A DNA stretch of 64,000 nt, from contig JADFSO010000002.1 of assembly GCA_022560735.1 (NCBI GenBank), forward strand, positions 117,634-181,633, given 5' to 3'. The position numbers and the translations under genes were made by a program. Of this stretch, positions 25,646-35,381 are shown piece by piece (positions within the stretch are counted from its first letter, which is position 1; every line of letters starts with the position of its first letter). Source of the stretch: Pseudomonadota bacterium. Lineage in GTDB: Bacteria; Pseudomonadota; Gammaproteobacteria; Steroidobacterales; MnTg04. The notes beneath the pieces are model-generated. The model was not told the DNA's origin. It saw only the letters and a list, made by a program, of their open reading frames with translations, and searched no databases.

Positions 25646-27001
25646 ATGGCAAAAACACGCGTGGTATATGTTTGCAGCGCCTGTGGCGGGCAAAGCCCGA
25701 AATGGGCCGGTCAGTGCCCGGATTGCGGCGCCTGGAATTCGCTTGACGAGACCAAACCGGTCGCCAAGGTTGCCCGCCTGCCGGGTTATTCGGGAGAAAT
25801 CGGCCTGGAATCCCTGGCGGAAACGGCAGCAAGGGAAGAGCCGCGGATCAGCACCGGGATGAAGGAGTTGGACCGGGTCCTGGGCGGTGGAGTCGTCAAG
25901 GGGTCGATAACGCTGATCGGCGGCGATCCCGGGATTGGAAAATCCACGCTGCTGTTGCAAATGATGGCCAAGCTGAACGCCAGGCTGCCCTGTCTCTACG
26001 CGACCGGCGAGGAATCGGTGCGCCAGCTCGGTTTGCGCGCCAGGCGATTGGGCCTGCAGGACAGCGAGATGAGTGTGCTGGCGGATACCAGCCTGGAGAA
26101 TCTGCTCGGCCACGCGCTGCGAACCCAGCCTGGCGCGCTGGTGGTCGATTCCATCCAGACGCTGGCGTCGGCGGAACTGCCATCGCCTCCGGGCTCGGTT
26201 GCGCAGATCAGGCACTGCGGCGCGCAACTTGTGCGCTATGCCAAACAAAGCGATTGCGCCGTGTTCCTGGTTGGCCACGTGACCAAGGAAGGCAACATCG
26301 CCGGACCCAGGGTGCTCGAGCACATGGTGGATGCCGTGTTGTATTTCGAAAACGAACCCGGCAGCCGATTCCGGCTGATTCGCGCGGTCAAGAATCGCTT
26401 TGGTACCGTGAACGAACTGGGTGTATTCGCGATGAGCGCGGATGGCTTGAAGGAGGTGCTGAATCCGTCGGCGATGTTTGTCTCGCGCCACGACGACCCG
26501 GTCGCCGGCAGCGTCGTCATGGTGACCCGCGAGGGTAGCCGCCCGCTGTTGCTGGAAATTCAGGCTCTGGTCGATGTATGCCAGGGGAACTATCCGCGAC
26601 GCGTCAGTGTGGGTCTGGAGCAGAATCGCCTGGCGTTGTTGCTGGCGGTGCTGCATCGGCACGCAGGCATATCGGCCAGCGATCAGGATGTTTTCGTAAA
26701 CGTCGTCGGCGGTGTGCGGGTCGCTGAAACAGCGGCGGACCTGGCGATATTGCTCGCCGCCGTATCGAGTATCCGCGACCGGCCGCTGCCCTCCGACCTG
26801 GTTTGTTTCGGTGAAGTCGGGCTGGCCGGCGAGGTCAGGCCGGTCGCCTATGGTGAAGAAAGACTTGCCGAGGCTGTGAAGCATGGTTTCCGGCGGGCGA
26901 TCGTGCCGGCAAAGAATGCGCCGAAAAAACCCATCAAGGACATGGAAATCATGCCCGTCAGCCGGCTTTCGCAGGCGATTGGGATGGCCTGGGACAGCTA
27001 G
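25646..27001 (+). CDS. radA: DNA repair protein RadA
   Basis: RecA-like branch-migration ATPase of 451 residues. N-terminal zinc motif CSACGGQSPKWAGQCPDCG, Walker A GGDPGIGKSTLLLQ, the RadA-specific KNRFG motif (VKNRFGTVNELGVF) and a C-terminal Lon-protease-like domain are all present. Divergent from the CHASE2 kinase across a gap of about 118 bases. Normal length and organisation. Confidence 0.98.
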   Translation: MAKTRVVYVCSACGGQSPKWAGQCPDCGAWNSLDETKPVAKVARLPGYSGEIGLESLAETAAREEPRISTGMKELDRVLGGGVVKGSITLIGGDPGIGKSTLLLQMMAKLNARLPCLYATGEESVRQLGLRARRLGLQDSEMSVLADTSLENLLGHALRTQPGALVVDSIQTLASAELPSPPGSVAQIRHCGAQLVRYAKQSDCAVFLVGHVTKEGNIAGPRVLEHMVDAVLYFENEPGSRFRLIRAVKNRFGTVNELGVFAMSADGLKEVLNPSAMFVSRHDDPVAGSVVMVTREGSRPLLLEIQALVDVCQGNYPRRVSVGLEQNRLALLLAVLHRHAGISASDQDVFVNVVGGVRVAETAADLAILLAAVSSIRDRPLPSDLVCFGEVGLAGEVRPVAYGEERLAEAVKHGFRRAIVPAKNAPKKPIKDMEIMPVSRLSQAIGMAWDS

Positions 27002-27018
27002 GCGCCCGGCCCGGCGTT

Positions 27019-28284
27019 TCAGGAATTCTTGCGCGGATGTATGCGCACGGTTTTGACGATGTTGTCGGTCACATTCAGGATTTCGATCGGGTAGCCGGAA
27101 AGTTTCAGACCCGTTCCCGGTTCCGGGATGGATTCAAGATAATTGACAATCAGGCCATTCAGCGTTTTCGCGCCATCGACGGGCAGTTCCCAACCCATCG
27201 TACGGTTCAGGTCACGAACGTTGGCGCTCCCGTTGACGACAAATGTACCATCGCGTTGCGGGTGTACATCACGCGCCAGGTCAGCCGGGTCGCTGGTAAA
27301 ATCGCCGACGATTTCTTCGAGGATGTCCTCCAGTGTGACCAGCCCCTGGATATCGCCGTATTCATCGACGACCAGTGCCAGCCGCTGCTTTTCGTTCTGA
27401 AAATGAAACAGTTGCCGGTTTAACGACGTTCCTTCGTGCACGAAGTACGGCTCTTTCAGGCTCCTGGCCAGTGCGTCGCGTTCAAGCCGGCCGTGTGCCA
27501 GGTCCCTGATCACCGAGCGCAAATGCACAACGCCCTGCAGGTTATCCAGCTCGTCGGAGTATACCGGCAGCCTGGTGTAGGGGGTGTCCTGGATCTGCCG
27601 CAGTATGTCCTCCCAGTCCTGTGCGAGATCGATGCCAACGACATCCGCGCGTGGCACCATGACGTCTTCAACGGTGATATTTTCGAGATCCAGGATGCGG
27701 GTCATCATCTGTTGTCTTTTCCTGGGTATGCGTGTGCCCGCATCGGTCAGCACCACTCGCAGTTCTTCCTTGCTCAGGTGGTGCTGGTACATGTCCCGAT
27801 CGCGAATCCCGATCAGCCAGAGCAGGCCGTTGGAAATACCGTTGAGGATCCAGATAACCGGGTAAACCAGCTTTAGCAACGGGTAATAAATAAAGGCTGC
27901 CGGAAAAGCTATTCTTTCCGGGTTCATCGCCGCGGCGGTCTTGGGCACGACCTCGGCAAAAATCAGGATGACCACGGTCAGGACCAGGGCCGCTACGGTG
28001 ACCGATTGCTCTCCCCACTGGTGAATAGCGATCAGCGTCGTCAGCGAGGCGGCAAGAATGTTGACCAGGTTGTTGCCCAGCAGGATCAGACCAAGAAGGC
28101 GATCCGGTCTTTTCAGCAAGGTCTCGGCAAGCTGCGCGCCACGATGTCCGGTGCGCGCGCGGTATCGCAACCGGTAGCGGTTGATGCTCATCAGCGCGGT
28201 CTCGGAGCTGGAAAAAAACGCTGAGAGTACAAGCAGCACGATCAGAATTCCGATCTGAGCGCCTAAAGAGAAATCATCGCTCAA
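27019..28284 (-). CDS. CorB/HlyC-type membrane protein (DUF21-CBS-CorC_HlyC)
   Basis: A 421-residue protein of the family including E. coli YfjD/CorB, linked to Mg2+/Co2+ homeostasis. Order: N-terminal DUF21 membrane domain (ILIVLLVLSAFFSSSETALMS, LGLILLGNNLVNILA, VLTVVILIFAEVVPK), a CBS pair (VEDVMVPRADVVGID ... RLALVVDEYGDIQGLVTLED) and a C-terminal CorC_HlyC domain. The start is TTG with GGAGG 10 bases upstream. Location next to ypjD and ffh matches the E. coli order. Confidence 0.93.
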   Translation of the reverse strand: MSDDFSLGAQIGILIVLLVLSAFFSSSETALMSINRYRLRYRARTGHRGAQLAETLLKRPDRLLGLILLGNNLVNILAASLTTLIAIHQWGEQSVTVAALVLTVVILIFAEVVPKTAAAMNPERIAFPAAFIYYPLLKLVYPVIWILNGISNGLLWLIGIRDRDMYQHHLSKEELRVVLTDAGTRIPRKRQQMMTRILDLENITVEDVMVPRADVVGIDLAQDWEDILRQIQDTPYTRLPVYSDELDNLQGVVHLRSVIRDLAHGRLERDALARSLKEPYFVHEGTSLNRQLFHFQNEKQRLALVVDEYGDIQGLVTLEDILEEIVGDFTSDPADLARDVHPQRDGTFVVNGSANVRDLNRTMGWELPVDGAKTLNGLIVNYLESIPEPGTGLKLSGYPIEILNVTDNIVKTVRIHPRKNS

Positions 28285-28367
28285 CGAGTGAGCACCTCCG
28301 GTTGTTGCGGCCTACCCGGCATATTTGACCAGTCTGCCTCCGGTCGTCAAGAATCCGTGCTGCCGGC

Positions 28368-29210
28368 TCAGAAACCCCCTGCGTCCCAATGTTGACCCAG
28401 CAGCAGTTCGAGCACGATTTTGCTGCCAAAATAGGCCAGCGCGAGAATCACGAAGCCGCCGAGGACCCAGCGCAATGCTGTCCTGCCGCGCCAGCCGAAG
28501 CGCCAGCGTCCCAGGGCAAGCGTGCCGAACACGGCCCAGCTGATCAATGAGAGGACGGTTTTGTGCACCAGGTGCTGGGCGAACAGGTTGTCTACGAATA
28601 TCAGCCCGCTGAAGAGCGCCAGGGTCAGGCCGATGAAACCGATGTTGATGGCGCCGAACATCATGTTTTCCATCGTGTCCATCGCCGGCAGGCGCCTTAG
28701 CCAGCCTATCGGTTGGTGGCTGCGCAGCCGCTTGTCCTGGATGGCGAGCAACAAGGCGAGCGCCGCCGCAATACTGAGCAGGCTGTAAGCCGCCACGGAC
28801 AACAGGATATGCGCTTTTAGCGGCCACCCCAGTTCGGGATTGCTGAAACCGGGTCCGCCGAGCCCGGTAAGGACTACGGTCAGGCCGGCCATACCCACCA
28901 GCACGACCGCCAGACCCGTGTACGCCGGTCGGAGCAGAAAAACCAGCCCCATGCCGGCAATCATCCAGCCGACCAATGACATCGCGGAGCCGGTATTCAA
29001 AGCCAGCCCCGGCACGGCCAGGACGACCATGTACAACACCCAGCCATGGAGCGCCCAGCCCATGATTCCCGCAGACACGCCGATGGCCCGGCTGGCCGGG
29101 GTCTGCCCGGCAAACCGACCGCTTAGCAGCAGGACGCAGACCAGGTAAGCAACAAAGCTGATGGCAATAATCACGGGCAACAGGTGCCTGGTTTCCGTTG
29201 GACGCGGCAA
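28368..29210 (-). CDS. ypjD: YpjD-type cytochrome c assembly family membrane protein
   Basis: A 280-residue, roughly eight-helix inner-membrane protein of the CcsA/HemX-like cytochrome c assembly family (WPLKAHILLSVAAYSLLSIAA, FVDNLFAQHLVHKTVLSLIS). Exact role is unknown. The only start at the family N-terminus is TTG 29210; a GTG 12 codons on is an alternative. It is divergent from ffh. Confidence 0.9.
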   Translation of the reverse strand: MPRPTETRHLLPVIIAISFVAYLVCVLLLSGRFAGQTPASRAIGVSAGIMGWALHGWVLYMVVLAVPGLALNTGSAMSLVGWMIAGMGLVFLLRPAYTGLAVVLVGMAGLTVVLTGLGGPGFSNPELGWPLKAHILLSVAAYSLLSIAAALALLLAIQDKRLRSHQPIGWLRRLPAMDTMENMMFGAINIGFIGLTLALFSGLIFVDNLFAQHLVHKTVLSLISWAVFGTLALGRWRFGWRGRTALRWVLGGFVILALAYFGSKIVLELLLGQHWDAGGF

Positions 29211-29306
29211 ATAGTCTCACACGGGCCCGGGTATGAGAAGCGCTTGCTTGCCGGTATATGCCGGGTAAACTGCCACCAACTTGCACAGCAAAGCAGTGGA
29301 GCCAGG

Positions 29307-30680
29307 ATGTTTGGCAGTCTCAGCGAACGGCTCGTCCAGGCCACTCGAAACCTGAGTGGCCGCGGTCGCCTCAGTGAAGAAAATATCAAGGACAGCCTGC
29401 GCCAGGTCCGCATGGCGTTGCTGGAAGCCGATGTCGCGCTGCCGGTGGTGCGGGATTTCATCGCGCAGGTAAAGGAACGCGCCATCGGCGAGGAAGTCAG
29501 TCGCAGCCTGAGTCCGGGCCAGGCGCTGGTCAAGATAATCCACGCCGAACTGGTCAGCACGATGGGTCCGCAAGCGGTTGCCCTGGATCTCCAGTGCCAG
29601 CCGCCGGCCGTGGTGCTGCTCGCGGGCCTGCAAGGCGCAGGCAAGACCACGACCGCGGCCAAACTCGCGTTGCGTCTGCAGCGGCGTGACGGACGCAAAG
29701 TCATGCTGGCCAGCACCGATGTATACCGTCCCGCTGCCGTCTTGCAGCTCGAAAAACTGGCGCACGAGACCGGTGCCGGCTTTTTCCCCGTGGCGGACGG
29801 CCAGGATCCCACACAGATCGCGCTGCAGGCGCTGACCGCGGCACGCGTCGGCCAGTACGACGTGCTGTTGCTGGATACGGCGGGGCGCTCGCATGTGGAC
29901 CTGGACATGATGGAAGAGCTGCGCGCGGTCCACGAGGCGGTCACGCCGGCGGAGACTTTGTTCGTGGTCGATGCCATGGCCGGTCAGGATGCGATCAATG
30001 CCGCCCGCGTGTTTTCGGAAACCGTGCCGCTGACGGGTGTTGTGCTGAGCAAAACCGATGGCGATGCTCGTGGCGGCGCCGCGTTGTCGGTCCGCACAGT
30101 GACCGGTGCGCCGATCAAGTTTCTCGGCACCGGTGAGAAAATCGATGCGCTGGAAGCGTTTCACCCCGATCGGATTGCCTCGCGAATACTCGGGATGGGC
30201 GATGTCCTCAGTCTCGTCGAGGAGGTCGAGCAAAAACTCGATCGCAAAAAGTCCGAGAAATTGGCCAAAAAACTGCGCCAGGGACGGCAGTTCGATTTAT
30301 CGGATCTGCGCAGCCAGCTCGCACAAATGCTGGATATGGGCGGGCTGGGCGCCTTGCTCGAAAAACTGCCGGGTGGTCTGGGGCTGCCGCAGGGGCTCGC
30401 CGGGGAAGCCGATGAGGGCATGATCCGTCGCCAGATCGCCATCATCGACTCCATGACGCCGGCCGAAAGACGTTTTCCGAAGACCATCAACGGCTCCCGG
30501 AGACGGCGGATTGCCGCCGGGTCCGGGACCGAGGTCCAGGCGGTCAACCGCTTGCTAAAACAACAGCTGCAAATGCAGAAAATGATGAAACGCATGAAAA
30601 AAGGCGGCATGGGTCGACTATTGCAGGGCATTGGCGGGCCATCGGGTCCGTTTGGCGGGCGGCAGGGCGGGCGTCAATAA
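29307..30680 (+). CDS. ffh: Signal recognition particle protein Ffh
   Basis: SRP54 GTPase that with 4.5S RNA targets membrane proteins to FtsY, 457 residues. I chose ATG 29307 (MFGSLSERLVQATRNLSGRG, the family start) over a longer frame. G-domain motifs: GLQGAGKTTTAAKLA, LLDTAGRSHVD, SKTDGDARGG. The methionine-rich M domain (QLQMQKMMKRMKKGGM) binds RNA and signal peptides. No 4.5S RNA gene was recognised in the window. Confidence 0.98.
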   Translation: MFGSLSERLVQATRNLSGRGRLSEENIKDSLRQVRMALLEADVALPVVRDFIAQVKERAIGEEVSRSLSPGQALVKIIHAELVSTMGPQAVALDLQCQPPAVVLLAGLQGAGKTTTAAKLALRLQRRDGRKVMLASTDVYRPAAVLQLEKLAHETGAGFFPVADGQDPTQIALQALTAARVGQYDVLLLDTAGRSHVDLDMMEELRAVHEAVTPAETLFVVDAMAGQDAINAARVFSETVPLTGVVLSKTDGDARGGAALSVRTVTGAPIKFLGTGEKIDALEAFHPDRIASRILGMGDVLSLVEEVEQKLDRKKSEKLAKKLRQGRQFDLSDLRSQLAQMLDMGGLGALLEKLPGGLGLPQGLAGEADEGMIRRQIAIIDSMTPAERRFPKTINGSRRRRIAAGSGTEVQAVNRLLKQQLQMQKMMKRMKKGGMGRLLQGIGGPSGPFGGRQGGRQ

Positions 30681-30716
30681 ATTCTGAGCTACGACGCTCA
30701 AAAAGCCAGGAAATGC

Positions 30717-30744
30717 TTCACTTTTCGTCGAAATACGGTAGAAT
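30717..30744 (+). promoter_or_regulatory. Promoter for rpsP-rimM-trmD-rplS
   Basis: TTCACT (30717-30722) and TAGAAT (30739-30744) are separated by 16 bases, about 125 bases before rpsP. The -10 matches consensus in five of six positions, the -35 in four. The long leader that follows contains complementary GC-rich stretches (CCCGACCGGG around 30803) and may be regulatory. Confidence 0.5.
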
Positions 30745-30871
30745 TCCGCGTTTGACTTTGGCCGCCTCCAGGTAGTCGAGGAGTGTCTGCCGTGTTCGGG
30801 TACCCGACCGGGCATGCTCGGCGGCAGAACCCATGCCAGGCGGCTTTTATTATTCATAAGGACAAGCCTTT

Positions 30872-31123
30872 ATGGTGACCATACGTCTTTCCCGGGGAGG
30901 AGCGAAGAAGCGGCCTTTCTACCACATTGTAGTGACCGACAGCCGCAATCGGCGCGATGGCCGCTATCTCGAACGATTGGGCTTCTTCAACCCGGTTGCA
31001 ACCGGTGGCGAAGAGAAGCTGCGTATTGACGTAGGCCGGGTAGAGCACTGGGTTGGCCTGGGCGCCAAGCCGTCTGCCCGGGTCAGCACCCTGCTCAAGA
31101 ATTACCGGGCTGAGTCTGCATAA
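30872..31123 (+). CDS. rpsP: 30S ribosomal protein S16
   Basis: An 83-residue protein of normal length, needed for 30S assembly. Canonical start [20 protein letters not shown] and [21 protein letters not shown] (given in parts: [18 protein letters not shown]). AAGGA lies upstream of the ATG. First gene of the conserved rpsP-rimM-trmD-rplS operon. Confidence 0.98.
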   Translation: MVTIRLSRGGAKKRPFYHIVVTDSRNRRDGRYLERLGFFNPVATGGEEKLRIDVGRVEHWVGLGAKPSARVSTLLKNYRAESA

Positions 31124-31133
31124 GGGCATAGTC

Positions 31134-31646
31134 ATGGCGGGCAATGACGCGCGTCTGGTGGAGCTTGGAAAAATTGTCGGGCACTTCGGTGTCAAGGGCT
31201 GGGTCAGGGTGAAGTCTTATACCCGGCCGGTCGAGAATATCCTGGCATATCGACAGTGGCGATTGTCGGATGAGAAAGACAGCGTCGATATTCGGCTGAT
31301 GGAAGGGCAACGGCATGGCCAGGGGCTCATCGTAAGACTGCAGCGAATATCGGATCGCGATCTCGCGAACGAACTGATCGGGAAAACCGTTTCGGTGGCT
31401 CGCAGTGAGTTGCCGGAGCAAGACAGCGACAGCTATTACTGGATGGATCTCGAGGGGCTGGAAGTGGTCACCGAGAGCGGGCAGATCCTGGGCAAGGTCG
31501 ATTACCTGCTCGAGACCGGCGCAAACGATGTGCTGGTGGTTGCCGGGGATGTCGAGCGGCTGGTGCCGTTCGTCGTTGGCGAATATATCAAGGCGGTGGA
31601 CCTGGATGCCGGTGTGATCACCGTGGACTGGGATCCGGAATTTTGA
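31134..31646 (+). CDS. rimM: Ribosome maturation factor RimM
   Basis: A 170-residue 16S processing factor that binds S19. I chose ATG 31134 ([18 protein letters not shown]), 10 bases after rpsP; the longer frame overlaps rpsP. The PRC-barrel half shows [12 protein letters not shown] and GANDVLVV. The stop lies within the trmD ribosome-binding region. Confidence 0.97.
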   Translation: MAGNDARLVELGKIVGHFGVKGWVRVKSYTRPVENILAYRQWRLSDEKDSVDIRLMEGQRHGQGLIVRLQRISDRDLANELIGKTVSVARSELPEQDSDSYYWMDLEGLEVVTESGQILGKVDYLLETGANDVLVVAGDVERLVPFVVGEYIKAVDLDAGVITVDWDPEF

Positions 31647-31654
31647 GGCGACAA

Positions 31655-32410
31655 ATGCATATCCATATCGTCACTTTGTTTCCGGAACTGATCAGCGGCG
31701 CGTTGGGCTACGGCGTACTCGGACGCGCGATTGCCAGGGGATTGCTTGAGGTTGCGGTGAGCAACCCCAGGGACCTCGCCGAAGACAGGCATGCCACGGT
31801 CGACGACCGGCCCTATGGCGGCGGACCCGGCATGGTGCTCAAGGTGGAGCCGACCAGGACCTGTTTGCGCCAGGCCAGGGCTGCGCTGCCCGATGGCAGC
31901 CGGAGCATTTATTTGAGTGCCCAGGGGGCGCCGCTGGATCATGCGAAAGTGCGTGAGCTGGCAGGGTTGCCGGGCTTGTTGTTGCTGGCCGGTCGCTACG
32001 AGGGTGTAGACGAGCGGCTGGTCGAGGGCGAGATCGACGAGGAATTGTCCATCGGCGATTACGTGGTCAGTGGCGGGGAATTTCCGGCGCTGGTGGTCAT
32101 GGATGCTGTGGCCCGGTTGTTGCCCGGCGCCCTGGGCGACGAATTGTCAGCCGAACAAGACAGTTTTGTCGATGGCCTGCTCGATTGCCCGCATTACACG
32201 CGGCCGGAAACGATAGACGAGGAAAGCGTGCCCGATGTGTTGTTGTCGGGTAATCATCAGGACATCCGGCGCTGGCGGCGCAAGCAGGCGCTGGGCCGGA
32301 CCTGGATGCGCAGACCCGACCTGATCGAAAAACTGATCTTGTCGGATGAACAACAGGAACTGCTGAGCGAATTTGTGGCCGAGCAGAAGACCTGGTCGGC
32401 CAATGGCTGA
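31655..32410 (+). CDS. trmD: tRNA (guanine-N1)-methyltransferase
   Basis: SPOUT methyltransferase making m1G37, 251 residues. ATG 31655 is preceded by GAGG with 5-6 base spacing and gives the family start [12 protein letters not shown]; the TTG at 31643 is too long. Knot motifs: [27 protein letters not shown] and [12 protein letters not shown]. Confidence 0.98.
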   Translation: MHIHIVTLFPELISGALGYGVLGRAIARGLLEVAVSNPRDLAEDRHATVDDRPYGGGPGMVLKVEPTRTCLRQARAALPDGSRSIYLSAQGAPLDHAKVRELAGLPGLLLLAGRYEGVDERLVEGEIDEELSIGDYVVSGGEFPALVVMDAVARLLPGALGDELSAEQDSFVDGLLDCPHYTRPETIDEESVPDVLLSGNHQDIRRWRRKQALGRTWMRRPDLIEKLILSDEQQELLSEFVAEQKTWSANG

Positions 32411-32460
32411 GACAGCTTATTTTTGCATGTAAAAGGATTGCCCACGGGCAAGTGACAGCG

Positions 32461-32805
32461 ATGAGTAAAATTATAGAAGCATTGGAAAAGGAACAGATGA
32501 ATCGCGAACTCCCGGAATTCAACCCCGGTGATACGGTCGTGGTCCAGGTCAAGGTCACAGAAGGCACCCGTGAGCGCTTGCAGGCTTATGAAGGAGTGGT
32601 GATCGCCAAGAAAAACCGCGGTCTCAATTCCTCCTTTACCGTGCGCAAGATTTCACACGGCGAGGGGGTGGAACGCGTGTTTCAGACCTACAGCCCCACG
32701 GTGGCTTCGGTCACGGTAAAACGCCGCGGCGATGTGCGCCGGGCAAAGCTGTACTACCTGCGCGACCGTACCGGCAAGGCCGCGAGAATCAAGGAAAAAA
32801 TCTGA
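32461..32805 (+). CDS. rplS: 50S ribosomal protein L19
   Basis: A 114-residue protein at the 30S-50S interface, normal length. Start at ATG 32461 ([13 protein letters not shown]) rather than GTG 32452. Conserved [32 protein letters not shown] and [20 protein letters not shown]. Last gene of the operon. Confidence 0.98.
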   Translation: MSKIIEALEKEQMNRELPEFNPGDTVVVQVKVTEGTRERLQAYEGVVIAKKNRGLNSSFTVRKISHGEGVERVFQTYSPTVASVTVKRRGDVRRAKLYYLRDRTGKAARIKEKI

Positions 32806-32810
32806 CGCCG

Positions 32811-32838
32811 TTAGCCAAAGGCGTTGGCCTTTGGCTAA
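32811..32838. repeat. Perfect 12-bp inverted repeat after rplS
   Basis: TTAGCCAAAGGC and GCCTTTGGCTAA flank a four-base loop (GTTG), starting five bases after the rplS stop. No T run follows directly, but the stem is long and could stop or stabilise the operon transcript. A TATAAT sits just beyond at 32844-32849. Confidence 0.7.
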
Positions 32839-32852
32839 TCGGCTATAATCAG

Positions 32853-32879
32853 GGCGATTGCAATGCAGTCGCCTTTTTT
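32853..32879 (+). terminator. Rho-independent terminator of the rpsP operon
   Basis: GGCGATTGCA pairs with TGCAGTCGCC (one G-U pair) and is followed by six T residues at 32874-32879. This is a standard intrinsic terminator between rplS and the TRAP cluster. Confidence 0.8.
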
Positions 32880-32919
32880 GTATGGCAAACCCTGGAATAC
32901 AGCGGGAAAAGCAGCTGAC

Positions 32920-33786
32920 ATGATGCGCATGAAAAATAGCGTCAGGACGATCGCACTGACCTGTGTTCTTGCCCTGGCCGCCGGCTGCTCCGCGATTATG
33001 GCCCGTGCGACCAGTTCGATGGCCGATAGTCTTGCGGACGCCATCATCAACCAGTCAGACCCGGAAACGGTGCGCCAGGGTGCGCCCGCTTTTCTGTTGA
33101 TGATGGATGGCTTCGTCGGCAACTCACCGAAAAACGGTTCCTTGTTGCAAGGAGCCGCCAAACTGTACGCGGTTTATGGCGCTGTTTTTGTCGATGATCC
33201 GGTCAGGGCAAAACGCCTGACCGAGCATGGTTTTGGTTACGGAAGACGTGCCCTTTGCGTGGCGCAAAAAAGCGTCTGCGACATGCATAAATTCGTGTAT
33301 GACGATTTTGTCATGGGTCTTATGCGGCTCAAGAGCGGCGATACGCCGGCGCTGTTTGCCTTTACCGTGAGCTGGCTGGCCTATATCAGGACCCATAGCA
33401 GCAACTGGGGCTCGGTCGCCGACCTGCCCAAGGTGGAAGCGAGTCTCGAGCGCATCCAGGCGCTCGATAAAGATTACGAGAGCGCCGCGGTCCACCGGTA
33501 CCTGGGGATACTCAACACGCTCAGACCGGCCGCTCTGGGTGGCGCGCCGGAACTCGGGCGCAGCCATTTCGAGCAGGCGGTCGAAATTACCCATGGCCAG
33601 GATCTGAGCATCAAGCTCGAGTACGCACGCAGCTATGCAAGGCTGGTTTATGACCGTGAACTGCATGACAGGCTGCTTGTCCAAGTGGTCGAGGCCAACC
33701 CGGAGGTTCCCGGGTTTACCTTGTTCAACACGCTGGCCCAGACAGAAGCCCGGTCTTTGCTCGATTCCGCAGACGACTATTTCTGA
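32920..33786 (+). CDS. tatT: TRAP-associated TPR lipoprotein TatT
   Basis: A 288-residue predicted lipoprotein: signal peptide and lipobox in LTCVLALAAGC. The mature part is helical and matches the TatT family (TPR-associated TRAP transporter component), first described from Treponema TP0956. Among ATGs 32920, 32923 and 32929 I take the first. It directly precedes dctP-dctQ-dctM. In the Treponema system the TPR protein forms a trimer that docks the substrate-binding protein; the same role is inferred here, with hydrophobic ligands proposed. Confidence 0.85.
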   Translation: MMRMKNSVRTIALTCVLALAAGCSAIMARATSSMADSLADAIINQSDPETVRQGAPAFLLMMDGFVGNSPKNGSLLQGAAKLYAVYGAVFVDDPVRAKRLTEHGFGYGRRALCVAQKSVCDMHKFVYDDFVMGLMRLKSGDTPALFAFTVSWLAYIRTHSSNWGSVADLPKVEASLERIQALDKDYESAAVHRYLGILNTLRPAALGGAPELGRSHFEQAVEITHGQDLSIKLEYARSYARLVYDRELHDRLLVQVVEANPEVPGFTLFNTLAQTEARSLLDSADDYF

Positions 33787-33810
33787 CCGAGATTCAGATC
33801 AGGAGTATCC

Positions 33811-34869
33811 ATGTCAAATCTCCCCAGACTTTTAGTACTGATTGCACTCGCCCTGGTTTCCGTCCAGGTGCAAGGTGTGCAATTAAAGATTGCGACGCTG
33901 ACGCCCGAAGGCTCCGGCTGGATGGAGGCGATGCGAGCGGGGGCGAAGGAAATCAAGCAGCGCACCGAGGGCCGCGTCATCATCAAACTGTATGGCGGCG
34001 GTACCCAGGGCAGCGACAAGACGGTGCTCAGGTTGATGCGCGTCGGCAAGTTGCAAGGTGCGACTTTTACCGGCAGTGGCCTGGTCGATCGCTTTCCCAC
34101 GATCCAGCTTTATTCGCTGCCGATGGTATTCAGGTCTCTGGACGAAGTGGACTACGTGCGTGAGCGCATGGACGACACGCTGATGGAAGAAATGAAGTCG
34201 GTCGGGCTGATCGGCTTTGGTATCGCCGAGGGCGGGTTTGCCCGGATGATGTCCAGTTCGCCGGTCAGGGAACCCGATGATTTGGCGGGCAAGAAAGTCT
34301 GGGTGCCGGAGGGCGACACCAGCAGCTATGACGCGATGAAAGCGATGGGTCTTTCTCCGGTGGCGCTGCCATTGACCGACGTGATGATCGGTCTGCAAAC
34401 GGGACTGATCGATGTGGTCACCAACTCCGCGGTCGGCGCGATCGTATTGCAATGGCATACGCGCGTGAAGTACGTGATGCAGTTGCCGCTGGTTTATATC
34501 ATCGGTTTCCTGGTGATCGAGGAAAAAGCATTCGATCGCCTGACGCCGGGCGACCGGGAGATCGTCAGTGAGGTGATGCAAAGAGTCTACGAGGAATTCG
34601 ACGAGAGCAATCGCATAGACGATGCCGCAGCCGCCAAGGCATTGATTGAGCAGGGTCTGGTCGAAATCGAACCTGACCAGGAGCATGTAGCTGAATGGCG
34701 CAAGGCAGTCATGGAAAGCAATCGCGCCCTGGCCGAAAAAGGTGAAGTCGACCTCGGGCTTTTCAACCGGATGATGGGATATCTTGAAGAATACCGAGCG
34801 CAGCAGGGTGGCAGGGCTGGGCCGGTGGACGCCGGCACGGCCGCAGCGTTGGTGGATGGTAGCGAGTGA
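33811..34869 (+). CDS. dctP: TRAP transporter substrate-binding protein
   Basis: A 352-residue periplasmic DctP-family protein with a signal peptide (LLVLIALALVSVQVQG). Typical motifs: LKIATLTPEGSGWM, GRVIIKLYGGGTQGSD, and the carboxylate-binding region around VWVPEGDTSSYDAMKAMGL and LPLTDVMIGLQTGLIDVV. AGGAG precedes the ATG. The stop overlaps the dctQ start. Substrate unknown; the TatT partner suggests it is not a simple C4-dicarboxylate. Confidence 0.93.
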   Translation: MSNLPRLLVLIALALVSVQVQGVQLKIATLTPEGSGWMEAMRAGAKEIKQRTEGRVIIKLYGGGTQGSDKTVLRLMRVGKLQGATFTGSGLVDRFPTIQLYSLPMVFRSLDEVDYVRERMDDTLMEEMKSVGLIGFGIAEGGFARMMSSSPVREPDDLAGKKVWVPEGDTSSYDAMKAMGLSPVALPLTDVMIGLQTGLIDVVTNSAVGAIVLQWHTRVKYVMQLPLVYIIGFLVIEEKAFDRLTPGDREIVSEVMQRVYEEFDESNRIDDAAAAKALIEQGLVEIEPDQEHVAEWRKAVMESNRALAEKGEVDLGLFNRMMGYLEEYRAQQGGRAGPVDAGTAAALVDGSE

Positions 34870-35381
34870 GTAAAAACCCGCTGATCAAAAACCTGGGTGT
34901 CTGGGGGCAGCGGATAGAAAACGGGCTGCTGGTCCTGATTTTGACCTCGATGATACTGCTCGCGTCCACGCAGATTTTCCTGCGCAACTTCCTCAGTACC
35001 GGATTTACCATTGGCGACGAACTGTTGCGAATCCTGGTGCTGTGGCTGGCGATGCTGGGCGCGCTGGCGGCCAGCCGCGATCAGCGGCATATCGCGATCG
35101 ACGCGCTGACCCGCCATTTGTCACCGCGGCTGGGCATGCTGGCCGCCTTGTTCATTTGTGTCTTCGTCGCCGTCGTTTGCGGATTCATCTCCCACGCTTC
35201 GTTCCTGTTTGTCCGGGGCGCCTATATCGCCAATGAATCCGTGCTCGGCGGCCAGCCAGCGTGGGTTTTTCAAGCGATATTACCGATCGGCTTCGGCCTG
35301 ATGAGCTGGCGCTACCTGACGCACACGGCAACACGCATACGCATCCTGCTCGGCAAGGCGGGCCCCGATGATTCTGTTTAG
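34866..35381 (+). CDS. dctQ: TRAP transporter small permease
   Basis: A 171-residue, four-helix DctQ protein (LLVLILTSMILLASTQIFLR, LVLWLAMLGALAASRDQRHI, which is the family signature region). Start is GTG inside the dctP stop, and the end overlaps dctM by 14 bases, so all three subunits are translationally coupled. Confidence 0.93.
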   Translation: MSKNPLIKNLGVWGQRIENGLLVLILTSMILLASTQIFLRNFLSTGFTIGDELLRILVLWLAMLGALAASRDQRHIAIDALTRHLSPRLGMLAALFICVFVAVVCGFISHASFLFVRGAYIANESVLGGQPAWVFQAILPIGFGLMSWRYLTHTATRIRILLGKAGPDDSV

